The notes under the pieces: model-generated
Told to the model about the DNA's origin: nothing
The model's input: the letters and a program-made list of their open reading frames with translations, nothing else
Database searches by the model: none
From: JACPNO01 sp963825405
Lineage (GTDB): Bacteria > Acidobacteriota > Terriglobia > Bryobacterales > Bryobacteraceae
Direction of reading: 5' to 3'
Length of the DNA: 64,000 nucleotides
Assembly (NCBI GenBank): GCA_963825405.1
Contig: CAWGTB010000003.1
Location: 868,001 to 932,000 of the forward strand
Translations under genes and position numbers: made by a program
Shown: positions 43,671-51,781 of the stretch, piece after piece
Layout: the number at the start of each line of letters is the position of its first letter
How positions within the stretch are numbered: the first letter of the stretch is position 1

Positions 43671-45146
43671 TTGAAGCGATTCTTCATTCCAGCCGTGCTA
43701 TGGCTGCTGGTTGCCGGCTGTTTAGGCGCGGCCGAACACGGTCAACTCGACGCCAGCCCGGGCCTGTTTACGGTGCTCGCCGCCGCCAATGCGGCCGGCT
43801 ACGACGCCGAACTGGCCTCGCCCAATAATGATCCCATGCGGGCTCAACTGCGCCAGGCGCTGGCGGCGACCAACATCCCGGTCCTCAGGGAATTGAAGAG
43901 CTTCTTTGCCGCTCATCGCCCGCCCAATGCTACGGCCGAACTGAGCCAATACATCTCGCTGGCTCTATCCACCAGCGGACCTCCGGACTTCAACCTGCGT
44001 TTCAAATCGACGCAAATTCCGCCCGACGTTCAGCCGCTGCAGGATTTGCTTCCCCTGCTCCAGACCTTTTATGAGGAAGCCCACATCGCCGAGCTGTGGC
44101 GGCGGGCGCAGCCCGGGATTGAGGAAGCCATCGGGCGTTATCAGGAGCCCCTGTCGCTGGCGATCTTGCAAGTGAACTCGTACCTGCGCAATCCCACCGC
44201 CGGTTATCTGGGTCGCCGTTTTCAGGTTTATCTGGATCAATTGGGCGCCCCCAATCAGGTGCAGACGCGCAGTTATGCGGATGACTATATCGTGGTGGTG
44301 ACGGCATCGGCCGAGCCGCGGGTGAACGATGTCCGGCACGCGTACCTGCATTATTTGCTCGACCCGCTGGCCACGAAATACGGCATGGACCTGCTGCAGA
44401 AAAGGGCGCTCATCGATTTGGCGCAACCTGCCCCGGCGCTGGCCGCCGAGTTCAAATCCGACTTTCTGCTGCTCACCACCGAAAGCTTGATCAAAGCCAT
44501 TGAAACCCGTTTGCCCGGAAGTAAGACCCACGTGGAAGAGGCGTTGCGCGAGGGCTATATTCTTACGCCGTTTTTCGCCGAACAGTTGCTGGCGTTCGAA
44601 AAGCAGCCCGACGCCATGCGCATCGCTTTTCCCGAGATGGTGAAGCGGCTGACTCCGGCGGTCGAGATCAAGCGGCTGGCTGGCGTTGAGTTTGCTGCCA
44701 AACCTCGTGAGCGCGCCGCCAAGGTTGCCCTGGTCGAGCGTACCGAGCCCACGGAGAAGCTGAATCCGACGCTCGAAGAAGGCGACCGCCTGTACGCGAA
44801 TCGCGATCTGGAAAATGCCAGGCAGGCTTATCTGCGTTTACTAAAGGAAACCGACGACCAGCCGCTGCACGCCCGCGCCTATTACGGTCTGGCGCGTATC
44901 GCCGTCCTGCAGAAGGACCCCGAAACGGGCGAGCGGCTTTTTCAAAAAGTTCTGGAGTGCTCCCCCGAGCCTTATGTGAAGGCTTGGGCGCTGGTATATT
45001 TGGGCCGCCTTTCCGATATCGCCGGAGACCGCAGCCAGGCGGAGTCGCATTTTCAAAACGCACTGGCGGTGAATGGCGCGTCCGCCGCCGCGCTGCGTGA
45101 AGCCGAGAAGGGCATGCGCGAAATAGCTTCGAAACAACCAAACTGA
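43671..45146 (+). CDS. Secreted TPR protein, function unknown
   Basis: A 491-residue protein with a signal peptide (FFIPAVLWLLVAGCLGAAE). The N-terminal 350 residues are helical and unfamiliar (GLFTVLAAANAAGYDAELAS, ELSQYISLALSTSGPPDFNL, RHAYLHYLLDPLATKYG, LLTTESLIKAIETRL). The C-terminus has three TPR-like repeats (EEGDRLYANRDLENARQAYL, RAYYGLARIAVLQKDPETGE, KAWALVYLGRLSDIAGDRSQ). The start is a TTG with GGAG upstream. A second TPR gene follows at 45162. Possibly a periplasmic scaffold; no enzymatic motif is seen. Confidence 0.75.
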   Translation: MKRFFIPAVLWLLVAGCLGAAEHGQLDASPGLFTVLAAANAAGYDAELASPNNDPMRAQLRQALAATNIPVLRELKSFFAAHRPPNATAELSQYISLALSTSGPPDFNLRFKSTQIPPDVQPLQDLLPLLQTFYEEAHIAELWRRAQPGIEEAIGRYQEPLSLAILQVNSYLRNPTAGYLGRRFQVYLDQLGAPNQVQTRSYADDYIVVVTASAEPRVNDVRHAYLHYLLDPLATKYGMDLLQKRALIDLAQPAPALAAEFKSDFLLLTTESLIKAIETRLPGSKTHVEEALREGYILTPFFAEQLLAFEKQPDAMRIAFPEMVKRLTPAVEIKRLAGVEFAAKPRERAAKVALVERTEPTEKLNPTLEEGDRLYANRDLENARQAYLRLLKETDDQPLHARAYYGLARIAVLQKDPETGERLFQKVLECSPEPYVKAWALVYLGRLSDIAGDRSQAESHFQNALAVNGASAAALREAEKGMREIASKQPN

Positions 45147-45161
45147 AGGGAGTAATTTTTC

Positions 45162-45953
45162 ATGAATCGATTTCTCATCGCCGCTGTCCTGACCCTGGTG
45201 ACAAGCCTGGGGCTGATGGCGCAAAAGAAGGTTTCGAAAGGCGAGTACGACGCTTACGTGGCCATGCATCAGGCGACCGATGCGGATTCCCGGATCACAG
45301 CCGCGGAAGCTTTCCTGGCCAAGTATGCGGATAGTCAATTCAAGGCCGAAGCCTTCTACATGATCGCGATCTCTTACGAAGCCAAGAACGACAACGTCAA
45401 AGCCATGGCCTATGCCGATCAAAGCGTGACCGCCGATCCCAAGTTCTACCGGTCGCTGCTGTTCATGGCCAAGTCCATCGTGGCCAAGACCCGCGAGTTC
45501 GATCTGGACAAGGAAGAGAAGCTCACCCGTGCCGAGAAATACGCCAATGACGCGATTGCACTGGCCATGTCCGCGACCAAACCCAACCCGCAGATTCCCG
45601 ACGCCCAGTGGGACGGGATCAAGAAGGACTTTGCGGCCGAGGGACACCTGGCGCTGGGCATGGCCGCGACCGTACGCAAGAAGTACGACGTGGCCATCAA
45701 GGAGTATCAATTATCCATGGACCTGGGCAGTACCCCAGACGCGGGGGTAATGGTGCGCCTCACGCAGGCTTACAATCTCACCGGCAAGTATGATGACGCG
45801 ACCGCGATGGCCAACAAAGTAATCGCCATGCCGGACGTAAACCCGACGATAAAATCGTTCGCCCAGGCTGAGCGCGCACGTGCCGCCCAGGCCAAGGCGG
45901 GTCCGCCCAAGCCGGCTGCCGATTCCAAGCCCGCCGAGGCCAAGCAGCCGTAA
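45162..45953 (+). CDS. Exported TPR-repeat protein
   Basis: A 263-residue protein with signal peptide (FLIAAVLTLVTSLGLMA). The rest is an array of TPR-type helices: YDAYVAMHQATDADSRITAA, FKAEAFYMIAISYEAKNDNV, RAEKYANDAIALAMSATKPN and HLALGMAATVRKKYDVAIKE, with a Lys/Pro/Ala-rich C-terminus. 15 bp after the previous TPR gene and 10 bp before rnc, with ribosome-binding site GAAGGGAG. Likely periplasmic. Function unknown. Confidence 0.78.
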   Translation: MNRFLIAAVLTLVTSLGLMAQKKVSKGEYDAYVAMHQATDADSRITAAEAFLAKYADSQFKAEAFYMIAISYEAKNDNVKAMAYADQSVTADPKFYRSLLFMAKSIVAKTREFDLDKEEKLTRAEKYANDAIALAMSATKPNPQIPDAQWDGIKKDFAAEGHLALGMAATVRKKYDVAIKEYQLSMDLGSTPDAGVMVRLTQAYNLTGKYDDATAMANKVIAMPDVNPTIKSFAQAERARAAQAKAGPPKPAADSKPAEAKQP

Positions 45954-45963
45954 CAGGAATTCC

Positions 45964-46698
45964 ATGCGCTCGGATCTGGAGTCTCTCGAGATCGCGATCG
46001 GTCACCGGTTTACGAATCGAGAGATTCTGGAACGGGCTCTTACTCACCGTTCCCACGTTCACGAAAAAGGCCCGCCGCCAATCGATGGCGTTCCCTTCTG
46101 CGACAACGAGCAGTTGGAATTTCTGGGCGACGCGGTGCTGGGCTTCCTGGTGAGTGAAGCTCTGGTCGCGCGTTTCCCCGATTATTCCGAGGGCCGCCTT
46201 TCCAAGCTAAAAGCCCACATCGTCAGCGCCGCCCATCTTCATGGCGTGGCCGAAGGGCTGCAGTTAGGCTCTTACTTGCAACTTGGCCGCGGCGAAGAGT
46301 TGTCCGGCGGCCGCTCCAAACGCACACTGCTGGTTGATTCGCTAGAAGCCGTGATGGCGGCGCTGTATCTGGATGCCGGCATCGGCCGGGTGCGGGAATT
46401 CATCAGCCGGCTGGTGGTAGGCGATGGCGCCGGTGAATCTTTGGGTGAGGACCGGCTGCCCGAAAGCTTCACGGATTTCAAAAGCGCGCTGCAGGAATTG
46501 GCCCGCGCGCGTAAACTGCCGCTGCCCCGGTACGTTACCGTGCGCGAACGCGGGCCGGAGCATTCCAAAACCTTCACCGTCGAAGCGCGCGTGGGCAAGG
46601 GGTTCGTCGGACAGGCCGAGGGTTATTCCAAAAAGAGCGCCGCCCAGAAAGCCGCACGTGGCGTCTTTGAGCAGTTGACCGCTCAGACGGAATCCTGA
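45964..46698 (+). CDS. rnc: Ribonuclease III
   Basis: A 244-residue RNase III. The catalytic signature NEQLEFLGDAVLGFL carries the Glu and Asp ligands, with a downstream LLVDSLEAVMAALYLDAG (second Asp/Glu set), then a dsRNA-binding domain (FTDFKSALQELARARKLPLP ... GYSKKSAAQKAARGVFEQL). It cleaves double-stranded RNA in rRNA and mRNA processing. The insert HVHEKGPPPIDGVPFCDNEQ before the signature is slightly longer than usual. Its stop overlaps the ATG of the next, deleted gene. Confidence 0.93.
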   Translation: MRSDLESLEIAIGHRFTNREILERALTHRSHVHEKGPPPIDGVPFCDNEQLEFLGDAVLGFLVSEALVARFPDYSEGRLSKLKAHIVSAAHLHGVAEGLQLGSYLQLGRGEELSGGRSKRTLLVDSLEAVMAALYLDAGIGRVREFISRLVVGDGAGESLGEDRLPESFTDFKSALQELARARKLPLPRYVTVRERGPEHSKTFTVEARVGKGFVGQAEGYSKKSAAQKAARGVFEQLTAQTES

Positions 46699-46925
46699 TG
46701 ACGCTGGCGGTAACCGCGCCGGAACTACAGCAGCTTCTCGCCAGCCTGACCTTCACCCGAAACTTCGGATTTCAGTTTCATTCCATGGGCGACGGGGAAT
46801 GCTCGATTGCGGTTCCATTTCAGCCTGCGTTTGAGCGCCCCGGCGGCATTGTAAGCGTCGCCGAATGCGCGGGGCGCAAGGGGCGGCTGCTGGCGCATCA
46901 CACCATCACGTATATGCAGGTTTGA
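46698..46925 (+). pseudogene. Hotdog-fold thioesterase (PaaI type) with an internal in-frame deletion
   Basis: A 75-residue frame with TGATG overlap to rnc. The first half reads FTRNFGFQFHSMGDGECSIA and VPFQPAFERPGGIVS, the normal N-terminal part of PaaI/YbgC-like hotdog thioesterases. The second half VAECAGRKGRLLAHHTITYM is the normal C-terminal strand pair. The roughly 60 residues between (the central helix and active-site region, normally following PGGIVSG) are missing without disturbing the frame. The product could not form the fold, so this is a deletion remnant, unless it is an assembly collapse. Confidence 0.65.
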
Positions 46926-46940
46926 GTTTCTGCCGGCTTT

Positions 46941-48572
46941 CTACTTCACGTTGATCGTTCCCCGGCAGTTGGCTGCTCCGCAGCGGCACGTTACTCTAGC
47001 CCCCAATTTCGGAAACCGGTAGTCCAGAAATAGTTCTTCACCGGCTTCGATGGGGCGCTTGCTGAAATAGAGTATGCGGCCGTCGATGCGGCGAACCTCC
47101 ACGTTGGGGTCGCAGCAGTGGTTGACGTACTGCGCCCCGCTGCCACCCACCTGACCGTCGATCACCCAGTAGTTGTCCAGGTGGAAGATATAGTGCAGCT
47201 TGCGCCCGGCGAGGCGCTTGGCTGCTCGGCGGCTGATGCGCTGGCCCGTATATTCGATCACCTCCGCGCCGGCCGGAATCGTTTCCTGAGCAAACACACC
47301 CCAGCGATGGATTCTCGAAGGCCGTACCGCCAAACGAAATCGCGCCGCGCGATTATCGATTTTGCGCTTGCCAGCCTGGGTAGCGGTGGTCTTAAGATCA
47401 GCCTGGAGCCGCTTCGCGCGTTTCTCCACGGCCGCGGCTTCGGCTTGCAGCAGGCGCGCATAGTTGACCAGCGCGGTCACCACGTTAGGGTGCGCCGCCC
47501 CCAGGTTTTTTTCGAAGATCGCCAGAACGCGCTCGTAAAGCGGACGCGCTTCGGCGAACCGCTCCAGCGCTTTGTAGAAGACTCCCAGGTTATTGAGAGT
47601 GGTGGCCACATCCGGGTGGTCGGGACCCAGGTGTTTCTCCTTGATGGCCAGGACTCGCTTGTAAAGCCGCTCCGGCTTGCTCGCGTCGCCCTGCGCGTGA
47701 TACATGGCGGCGAGATCATTCAAGGTTGAGGCAACTTGCAGATGGTTACGCCCGTAGGCCTTCTCGGCGACGTCAATGGCGCGCCGGTAGAGCGATTCGG
47801 CCTCGGGATATTTTTTTTGCCCGGCGAGAGTTGCCGCCAGTAACGCCAGGTTCGCGGCCAGGTCGGGATGATCCGGATCCAGAGTGCGTTCGCGGAGTTT
47901 CAATGCCTTGCGGACAAAGGGCTCGGCCGCGGCATGGCGGCCGCGTTCGTGTTCGAGCGCGCCCAAATTGTTGTAAGCGGCGGCCACTTGCGGATGACTG
48001 GCGCCCCAGGCTTTCCTGGCAATCGCCAGCGCTCGCTGGTACCGCACGGCTGCATCCCGATAGCGCCTTTCCGACCGGTCGAGAAGCGCCTGCTTATTCA
48101 GGATGGTTGCAATATAGGAATGCCGCGGGCCCAGCGTCTCTTCCGCCAGAACCAGGGCGCGCTGATAGAGCGGCCTGGCCTCCTGGAGCCTGCCTTGCCT
48201 CCGGTAGAGATCCGCCACACTGCCGAGCACCTGGATTTGAAGCGTGTCGACATCAACGCTCCGCTCCGCCGCTTCCGCAATCGAGAGCGAACGCAGGTAG
48301 AGGGTTTCGGCTTGTTCGGGCTGCTCGTAGGTGCCGGCCAGGGTGTGAAGCACGTTGGCTACGTCGGGGTGCTTCGGGCCGAGGGTGGATTCTAGGATGC
48401 GGAGGGAACGGAGGCAGAGGGGCCGGGCTTTGAGATGCTTGCCTTGGGCGCAATAGGAAGCCGCGGCATCGTGGATGCGGCTCGCAACCTCCAGGAGGTC
48501 GCGGCTTCTCGATCGCTTGGCGTCATGTGTTTTCTCGACTAGCGGCACAAGTCGGTTCCGCCACCGTGCCAT
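46941..48572 (-). CDS. Kinesin-light-chain TPR protein fused to a SET-domain lysine methyltransferase
   Basis: A 543-residue fusion. Residues about 40-375 are seven or more kinesin-light-chain-type TPRs with the recurrent LGP.HP...A..LNNLG pattern (STLGPKHPDVANVLHTLAG, KHLGPDHPDVATTLNNLGVF). Residues 411-543 are a SET domain: SRIHRWGVFAQETIPAGAEV, YTGQRIS, YVNHCCDPNVEVRR (484-497, SAM/pseudoknot motif), GEELFLDY (511-518) and a post-SET zinc cluster CRCGAANC (529-536). The N-H-C and Y residues needed for catalysis are present. SET proteins methylate lysines. No signal peptide. It lies 30 bp downstream of two tiny peptide genes on the same strand, downstream of a sigma-54 promoter, suggesting the peptides are its substrates (inference). 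Confidence 0.85.
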   Translation of the reverse strand: MARWRNRLVPLVEKTHDAKRSRSRDLLEVASRIHDAAASYCAQGKHLKARPLCLRSLRILESTLGPKHPDVANVLHTLAGTYEQPEQAETLYLRSLSIAEAAERSVDVDTLQIQVLGSVADLYRRQGRLQEARPLYQRALVLAEETLGPRHSYIATILNKQALLDRSERRYRDAAVRYQRALAIARKAWGASHPQVAAAYNNLGALEHERGRHAAAEPFVRKALKLRERTLDPDHPDLAANLALLAATLAGQKKYPEAESLYRRAIDVAEKAYGRNHLQVASTLNDLAAMYHAQGDASKPERLYKRVLAIKEKHLGPDHPDVATTLNNLGVFYKALERFAEARPLYERVLAIFEKNLGAAHPNVVTALVNYARLLQAEAAAVEKRAKRLQADLKTTATQAGKRKIDNRAARFRLAVRPSRIHRWGVFAQETIPAGAEVIEYTGQRISRRAAKRLAGRKLHYIFHLDNYWVIDGQVGGSGAQYVNHCCDPNVEVRRIDGRILYFSKRPIEAGEELFLDYRFPKLGARVTCRCGAANCRGTINVK

Positions 48573-48602
48573 TCTAACTTATGTTTCGAATCGGTCACCG
48601 GA

Positions 48603-48734
48603 CTAGCCGCGCTTCAAGTTCATCGCACCGGCGCGGAGGGTGGTTTTCACCTTCATGTTCTTGCTATCGCGAACCAGGGTCTCGCGGCGATTCAGGTTTT
48701 CCATCTCGGCATTCAGGTTGATCTTGGTTGTCAT
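48603..48734 (-). CDS. Tandem 43-residue peptide, copy A
   Basis: A 43-codon gene with ribosome-binding site AAGGAG 9 nt before the ATG at 48734. The product opens MTTKINLNAEMENL, contains LNRRETLVRD and ends LRAGAMNLKRG. The N-terminal half carries four acidic residues, the C-terminal 20 residues have five Lys/Arg and none acidic, so it resembles a leader plus basic core. The LNRRETL stretch recalls the LNxETL leader motif of several modified-peptide families; this is a resemblance only. It differs from copy B by six bases, five synonymous, indicating selection on the protein. It lies between copy B and the TPR-SET gene. Family not known to me. Confidence 0.75.
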   Translation of the reverse strand: MTTKINLNAEMENLNRRETLVRDSKNMKVKTTLRAGAMNLKRG

Positions 48735-48774
48735 TTTCGTTTCTCCTTTGTTTGGTTTCGATCCGATAGTCGGA

Positions 48775-48906
48775 CTAGCCACGCTTCAAGTTCATCGCAC
48801 CGGCGCGCAGGGTGGTCTTCACCTTCATGTTCTTGCTATCGCGAACCAGGGTCTCGCGGCGGTTCAGGTTCTCCATCTCGCCATTCAGGTTGATCTTGGT
48901 TGTCAT
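48775..48906 (-). CDS. Tandem 43-residue peptide, copy B
   Basis: Same length and ribosome-binding site as copy A, 40 bp upstream of it. The only residue change is Ala9 to Gly. The start is the ATG at 48906; a longer in-frame start at 48969 lies upstream of the proposed sigma-54 promoter start site and is unlikely. No signal peptide, membrane helix or cysteine. The remaining lysines (K4, K25, K28, K30, K41) would be candidate methylation sites for the SET protein encoded downstream. Confidence 0.75.
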   Translation of the reverse strand: MTTKINLNGEMENLNRRETLVRDSKNMKVKTTLRAGAMNLKRG

Positions 48907-48945
48907 TTTCGTTTCTCCTTTTGTCCTTAGGGACACCCACTCAAA

Positions 48946-48962
48946 GGCAAGCGTCATGCCAA
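48946..48962 (-). promoter_or_regulatory. Sigma-54 (RpoN) type promoter of the peptide/SET operon
   Basis: On the minus strand TTGGCATGACGCTTGCC matches the -24/-12 consensus (TGGCAC-N5-TTGC) in nine of ten fixed positions, with GG and GC separated correctly. A start about 12 nt downstream (near 48935) would leave a roughly 30-nt leader holding the ribosome-binding site of copy B. No upstream enhancer palindrome was identified. A chance match cannot be excluded without a genome-wide count. Confidence 0.6.
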
Positions 48963-49158
48963 AGCTCAAAACCCGTGCGCGGGCAGTGCGAACTTTCTGG
49001 TAAGAGCTGCTGTTTCAACACCAACCGAGCCCCTTCGAGGTTTCCTGGGAGATCCTATTCCATGGCGATGAAGGCCGCGTGCTATCCGATCAGATAACTT
49101 CCCTAACCAATCAGATAGACCGGAGAACCTTGCGGTATCATCGGATACTCCACTTCAC

Positions 49159-51695
49159 ATGCCTCTAGCCAACGGAACCCGCATCGGCCCTTACGAAATC
49201 ATCGGATTCATCGGCGCCGGCGGCATGGGCGAAGTTTTCAAAGCCCGCGATACGCGCCTCAATCGGGACGTCGCGATCAAGCTGTTGCCGTCGTCTTTCG
49301 CGGCCGACGAAGACCGCTTGCGGCGATTCAAACTGGAAGCGCAATCGGCCAGCGCGCTGAATCACCCCAATATCGTCACGGTTTACGACATCGGCACGGA
49401 GGGTCAGGCGCCCTACCTGGTGACGGAACTGCTGGAGGGCGAATCGCTCAGCAACCGGTTGAAGCGCGGCAAGCTCAGCGTCAACCGCGTGATCGATTTC
49501 GGCAAGCAAATCGCCGCCGGCCTGGCCGCCGCGCATGCCAAAGGCATTACCCATCGCGACATCAAGCCCGACAATCTTTACCTAACCAAGGACGGCCGGG
49601 TGAAGATTTTGGATTTCGGCCTGGCCAAAGTCACCACGCCGCAGCCGCGCGAGGGCGCCACGATCACAGTGGCCACCAATGCCGGCACCGTGATGGGCAC
49701 GGCCGCTTATATGTCGCCCGAGCAGGCGCGCGGGCAGGCGGTAGATCAGCGGTCCGACATCTTCAGTTTCGGCTGCGTGCTTTGCTGAAATGCTGACGGG
49801 CGAACGCGCATTTCAAGGCGACACCAACGCCGATGCGATGAGCGCGATTCTCACTCGCGATCCCGATCTGAAGCTGATCGAATCGCCCGGGCTGCAGCGC
49901 ATCGTCGCGCACTGCCTGGAAAAGACGCCGGAGCAGCGTTTCCAATCGGCCAGCGACATTGGTTTCGCGCTCGACGCCATTACGCAGGCCGGCAGCGGTC
50001 CCAATGCCGCGAGCACGTCGGCTCCCTCGAAGAGAAAGCTCCTGCCCTGGGCAGTCGCGGCGGTTCTCGCTGTCGCTTGCGCGGCGCTGGCGTGGCTGCA
50101 GTTCAGTCCAAAGCCCGACGTGCAATTCCACCGCCTGACGTTCCGCCGCGGCACCGTTCATACCGCCCGGTTCACGCCCGACGGCAATAGCGTGGTCTAC
50201 AGCGCGAAGTGGGAAGATGAGCCCAGCGAGGTCTTCACGGCGCGGTTCGACAGCGCCGGCTCGAGGTCGCTGGGATTTTCCGGCTCCGAACTGCGCGCGG
50301 TTTCCTCGACCGGTGAGCTGGCGCTGGCGCAAAAGACGCAAGCCGGGCACACCGCTTTCGCGTTTGTCGGAATGCTCGCGCGTGCGCCGCTTTCGGGCGG
50401 AGCGGCGCGCGCCGTCGAAGACAAGATCGTTTTTGCCGATTGGTCTCCCGATGGCAAGGAACTGGCGCTGGTGCGGGAGACCGACCAGGGCTCACAAATC
50501 GAGTTTCCCGCCGGTAAGGTCCTGTACAAAACGGTTGGCTACATCAGCGAGCCGCGTATTTCGCCGTCCGGCAGCCAGATTGCGTTTCTGGATCATCCGC
50601 TGGTCAACGACAATGGAGGCTTTGTCGCGGTAGTCGACCTGGCGGGCAATAAGAAAACCCTCGCCGGCCGCTATCTCGCTTCACAGGGTCTGGCGTGGTC
50701 GCCAAAAGGCGACGAGGTTTACTTTACTGCCGCCAAGACGGGCGACCGGATGGAGTTGCGTGCGGTCACGCTGTCGGGGCGGGAGCGCATGGTGTTCCGG
50801 CAGTCGGTCGCCATGGCGCTGCTGGATATCTCGCGCGACGGTCGCATTCTGCTGAGCAATGAGGAGACCCGGACCAAGGCCATGTTTCGCGGACCGTCCG
50901 ACAAGGAAGAGCGGGAGCTTTCCTGGTTGGACTGGTCGTTGGTGACCTCGCTTTCGTCCGACGGAAGGTTCATCGTGATCGATGAATCGGGCGAAGGAGC
51001 CGGCTCCGAGATGCAAATCTTTCTGCGGGAGACCAATGGCGCCCCGGCCGTGCTGCTGGGACCTTCAGGACAGAACGGGACGCTCGCTCCCGACGGTAAA
51101 TCGGTGGTGACCGTCACACCGGACCTTCATGACATCGTGATCTACCCGGTGGGGGCCGGGACAGCCGAAGCGAATCCCCATGCCAGGCTACACGCTCAAC
51201 ATGCTCGGTATGTTTCCGGACGGCAAGCGATTGTGGTTCGGCGGCAGCGAGCCTGGGCATGGCCGCCGAGTGTACGTCACCGATCGCGAGGGAGCGAAAC
51301 CGCGGCCGGTGACGCCGGAAGCATCGACTCAGGTGTCTCTTTCGCCGGATGGAAAATATTTTGTGGCGGGAACTCCCGCTGGAGTCCACCTCTATCCTGC
51401 CGATGGCGGCGAGCCGAAAGCGGTGCCGGGAATGACCGACGAAGACCGCATCGCAGGCTGGAGCCCGGACGGCCAGGAGATTTTCGTTTTTAACCGCAAC
51501 GGCATTCCGGCCAAGGTCCATCGCTTGAATTTGAAGACCGGGAAGCGCGAACTGATACGCGAGATCGCTCCCGCTGACCGTGCCGGCCTGGAGGACCGTC
51601 TGGGCAGCGTCGAGTTTACCCCTGACGGAAAATCCTACGTCTACTCGTTCACGCAGAACCTCTCCGAACTGCACTTGGTGGAAGGGTTGAAGTAG
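49159..51695 (+). CDS. Membrane Ser/Thr protein kinase with C-terminal beta-propeller (two frameshifts)
   Basis: Kinase domain residues about 10-270: glycine loop IGAGGMGEVFKARD, VAIKLLPSSF (ATP Lys), HRDIKPDNLY (catalytic loop), ILDFGLAKV and AAYMSPEQARG. A transmembrane helix (LPWAVAAVLAVACAALAW) follows, then a TolB/WD40-like propeller with SPDGK-type strands (WSPDGKELALVRE, SLSPDGKYFVA, WSPDGQEIFVFN), lying outside the membrane. Extra bases near 49783 and 51175 split the frame; removing both gives 845 codons with a continuous propeller. Such fusions are common in Acidobacteriota. The kinase part is intact. The start has no strong RBS. Divergent from the peptide operon. Substrates unknown. 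Confidence 0.8.
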
Positions 51696-51701
51696 GGGAA
51701 A

Positions 51702-51779
51702 CCACTCCCTCTGGTCGCGGCTCGTCAACCTTGTTCCGATCGCCCGTAAACGCTTGCAAGCCGTGACCGGAGGGAGCGG
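51702..51779. terminator. Imperfect inverted repeat between convergent genes
   Basis: CCACTCCCTCTGGTCGCGGC and GCCGTGACCGGAGGGAGCGG are inverted copies (about 18 of 21 bases pair) around a 33-bp loop, ending with TTTTATT. The flanking genes stop at 51695 and 51782. It may be a bidirectional terminator and a third palindromic family; only one copy is seen here. Confidence 0.6.
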
Positions 51780-51781
51780 TT

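Larger units (their letters stand above)
48599..48921 (-). repeat. Tandem duplication carrying the two peptide genes
   Basis: Two 151-bp copies (48599-48749 and 48771-48921) with a period of 172 bp contain the gene, stop codon, TTTCGTTTCTCC ribosome-binding-site region and a CGGACTAGCC end. The flanks are not duplicated. Six of 132 coding bases differ, so the duplication is not brand new. Confidence 0.9.
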
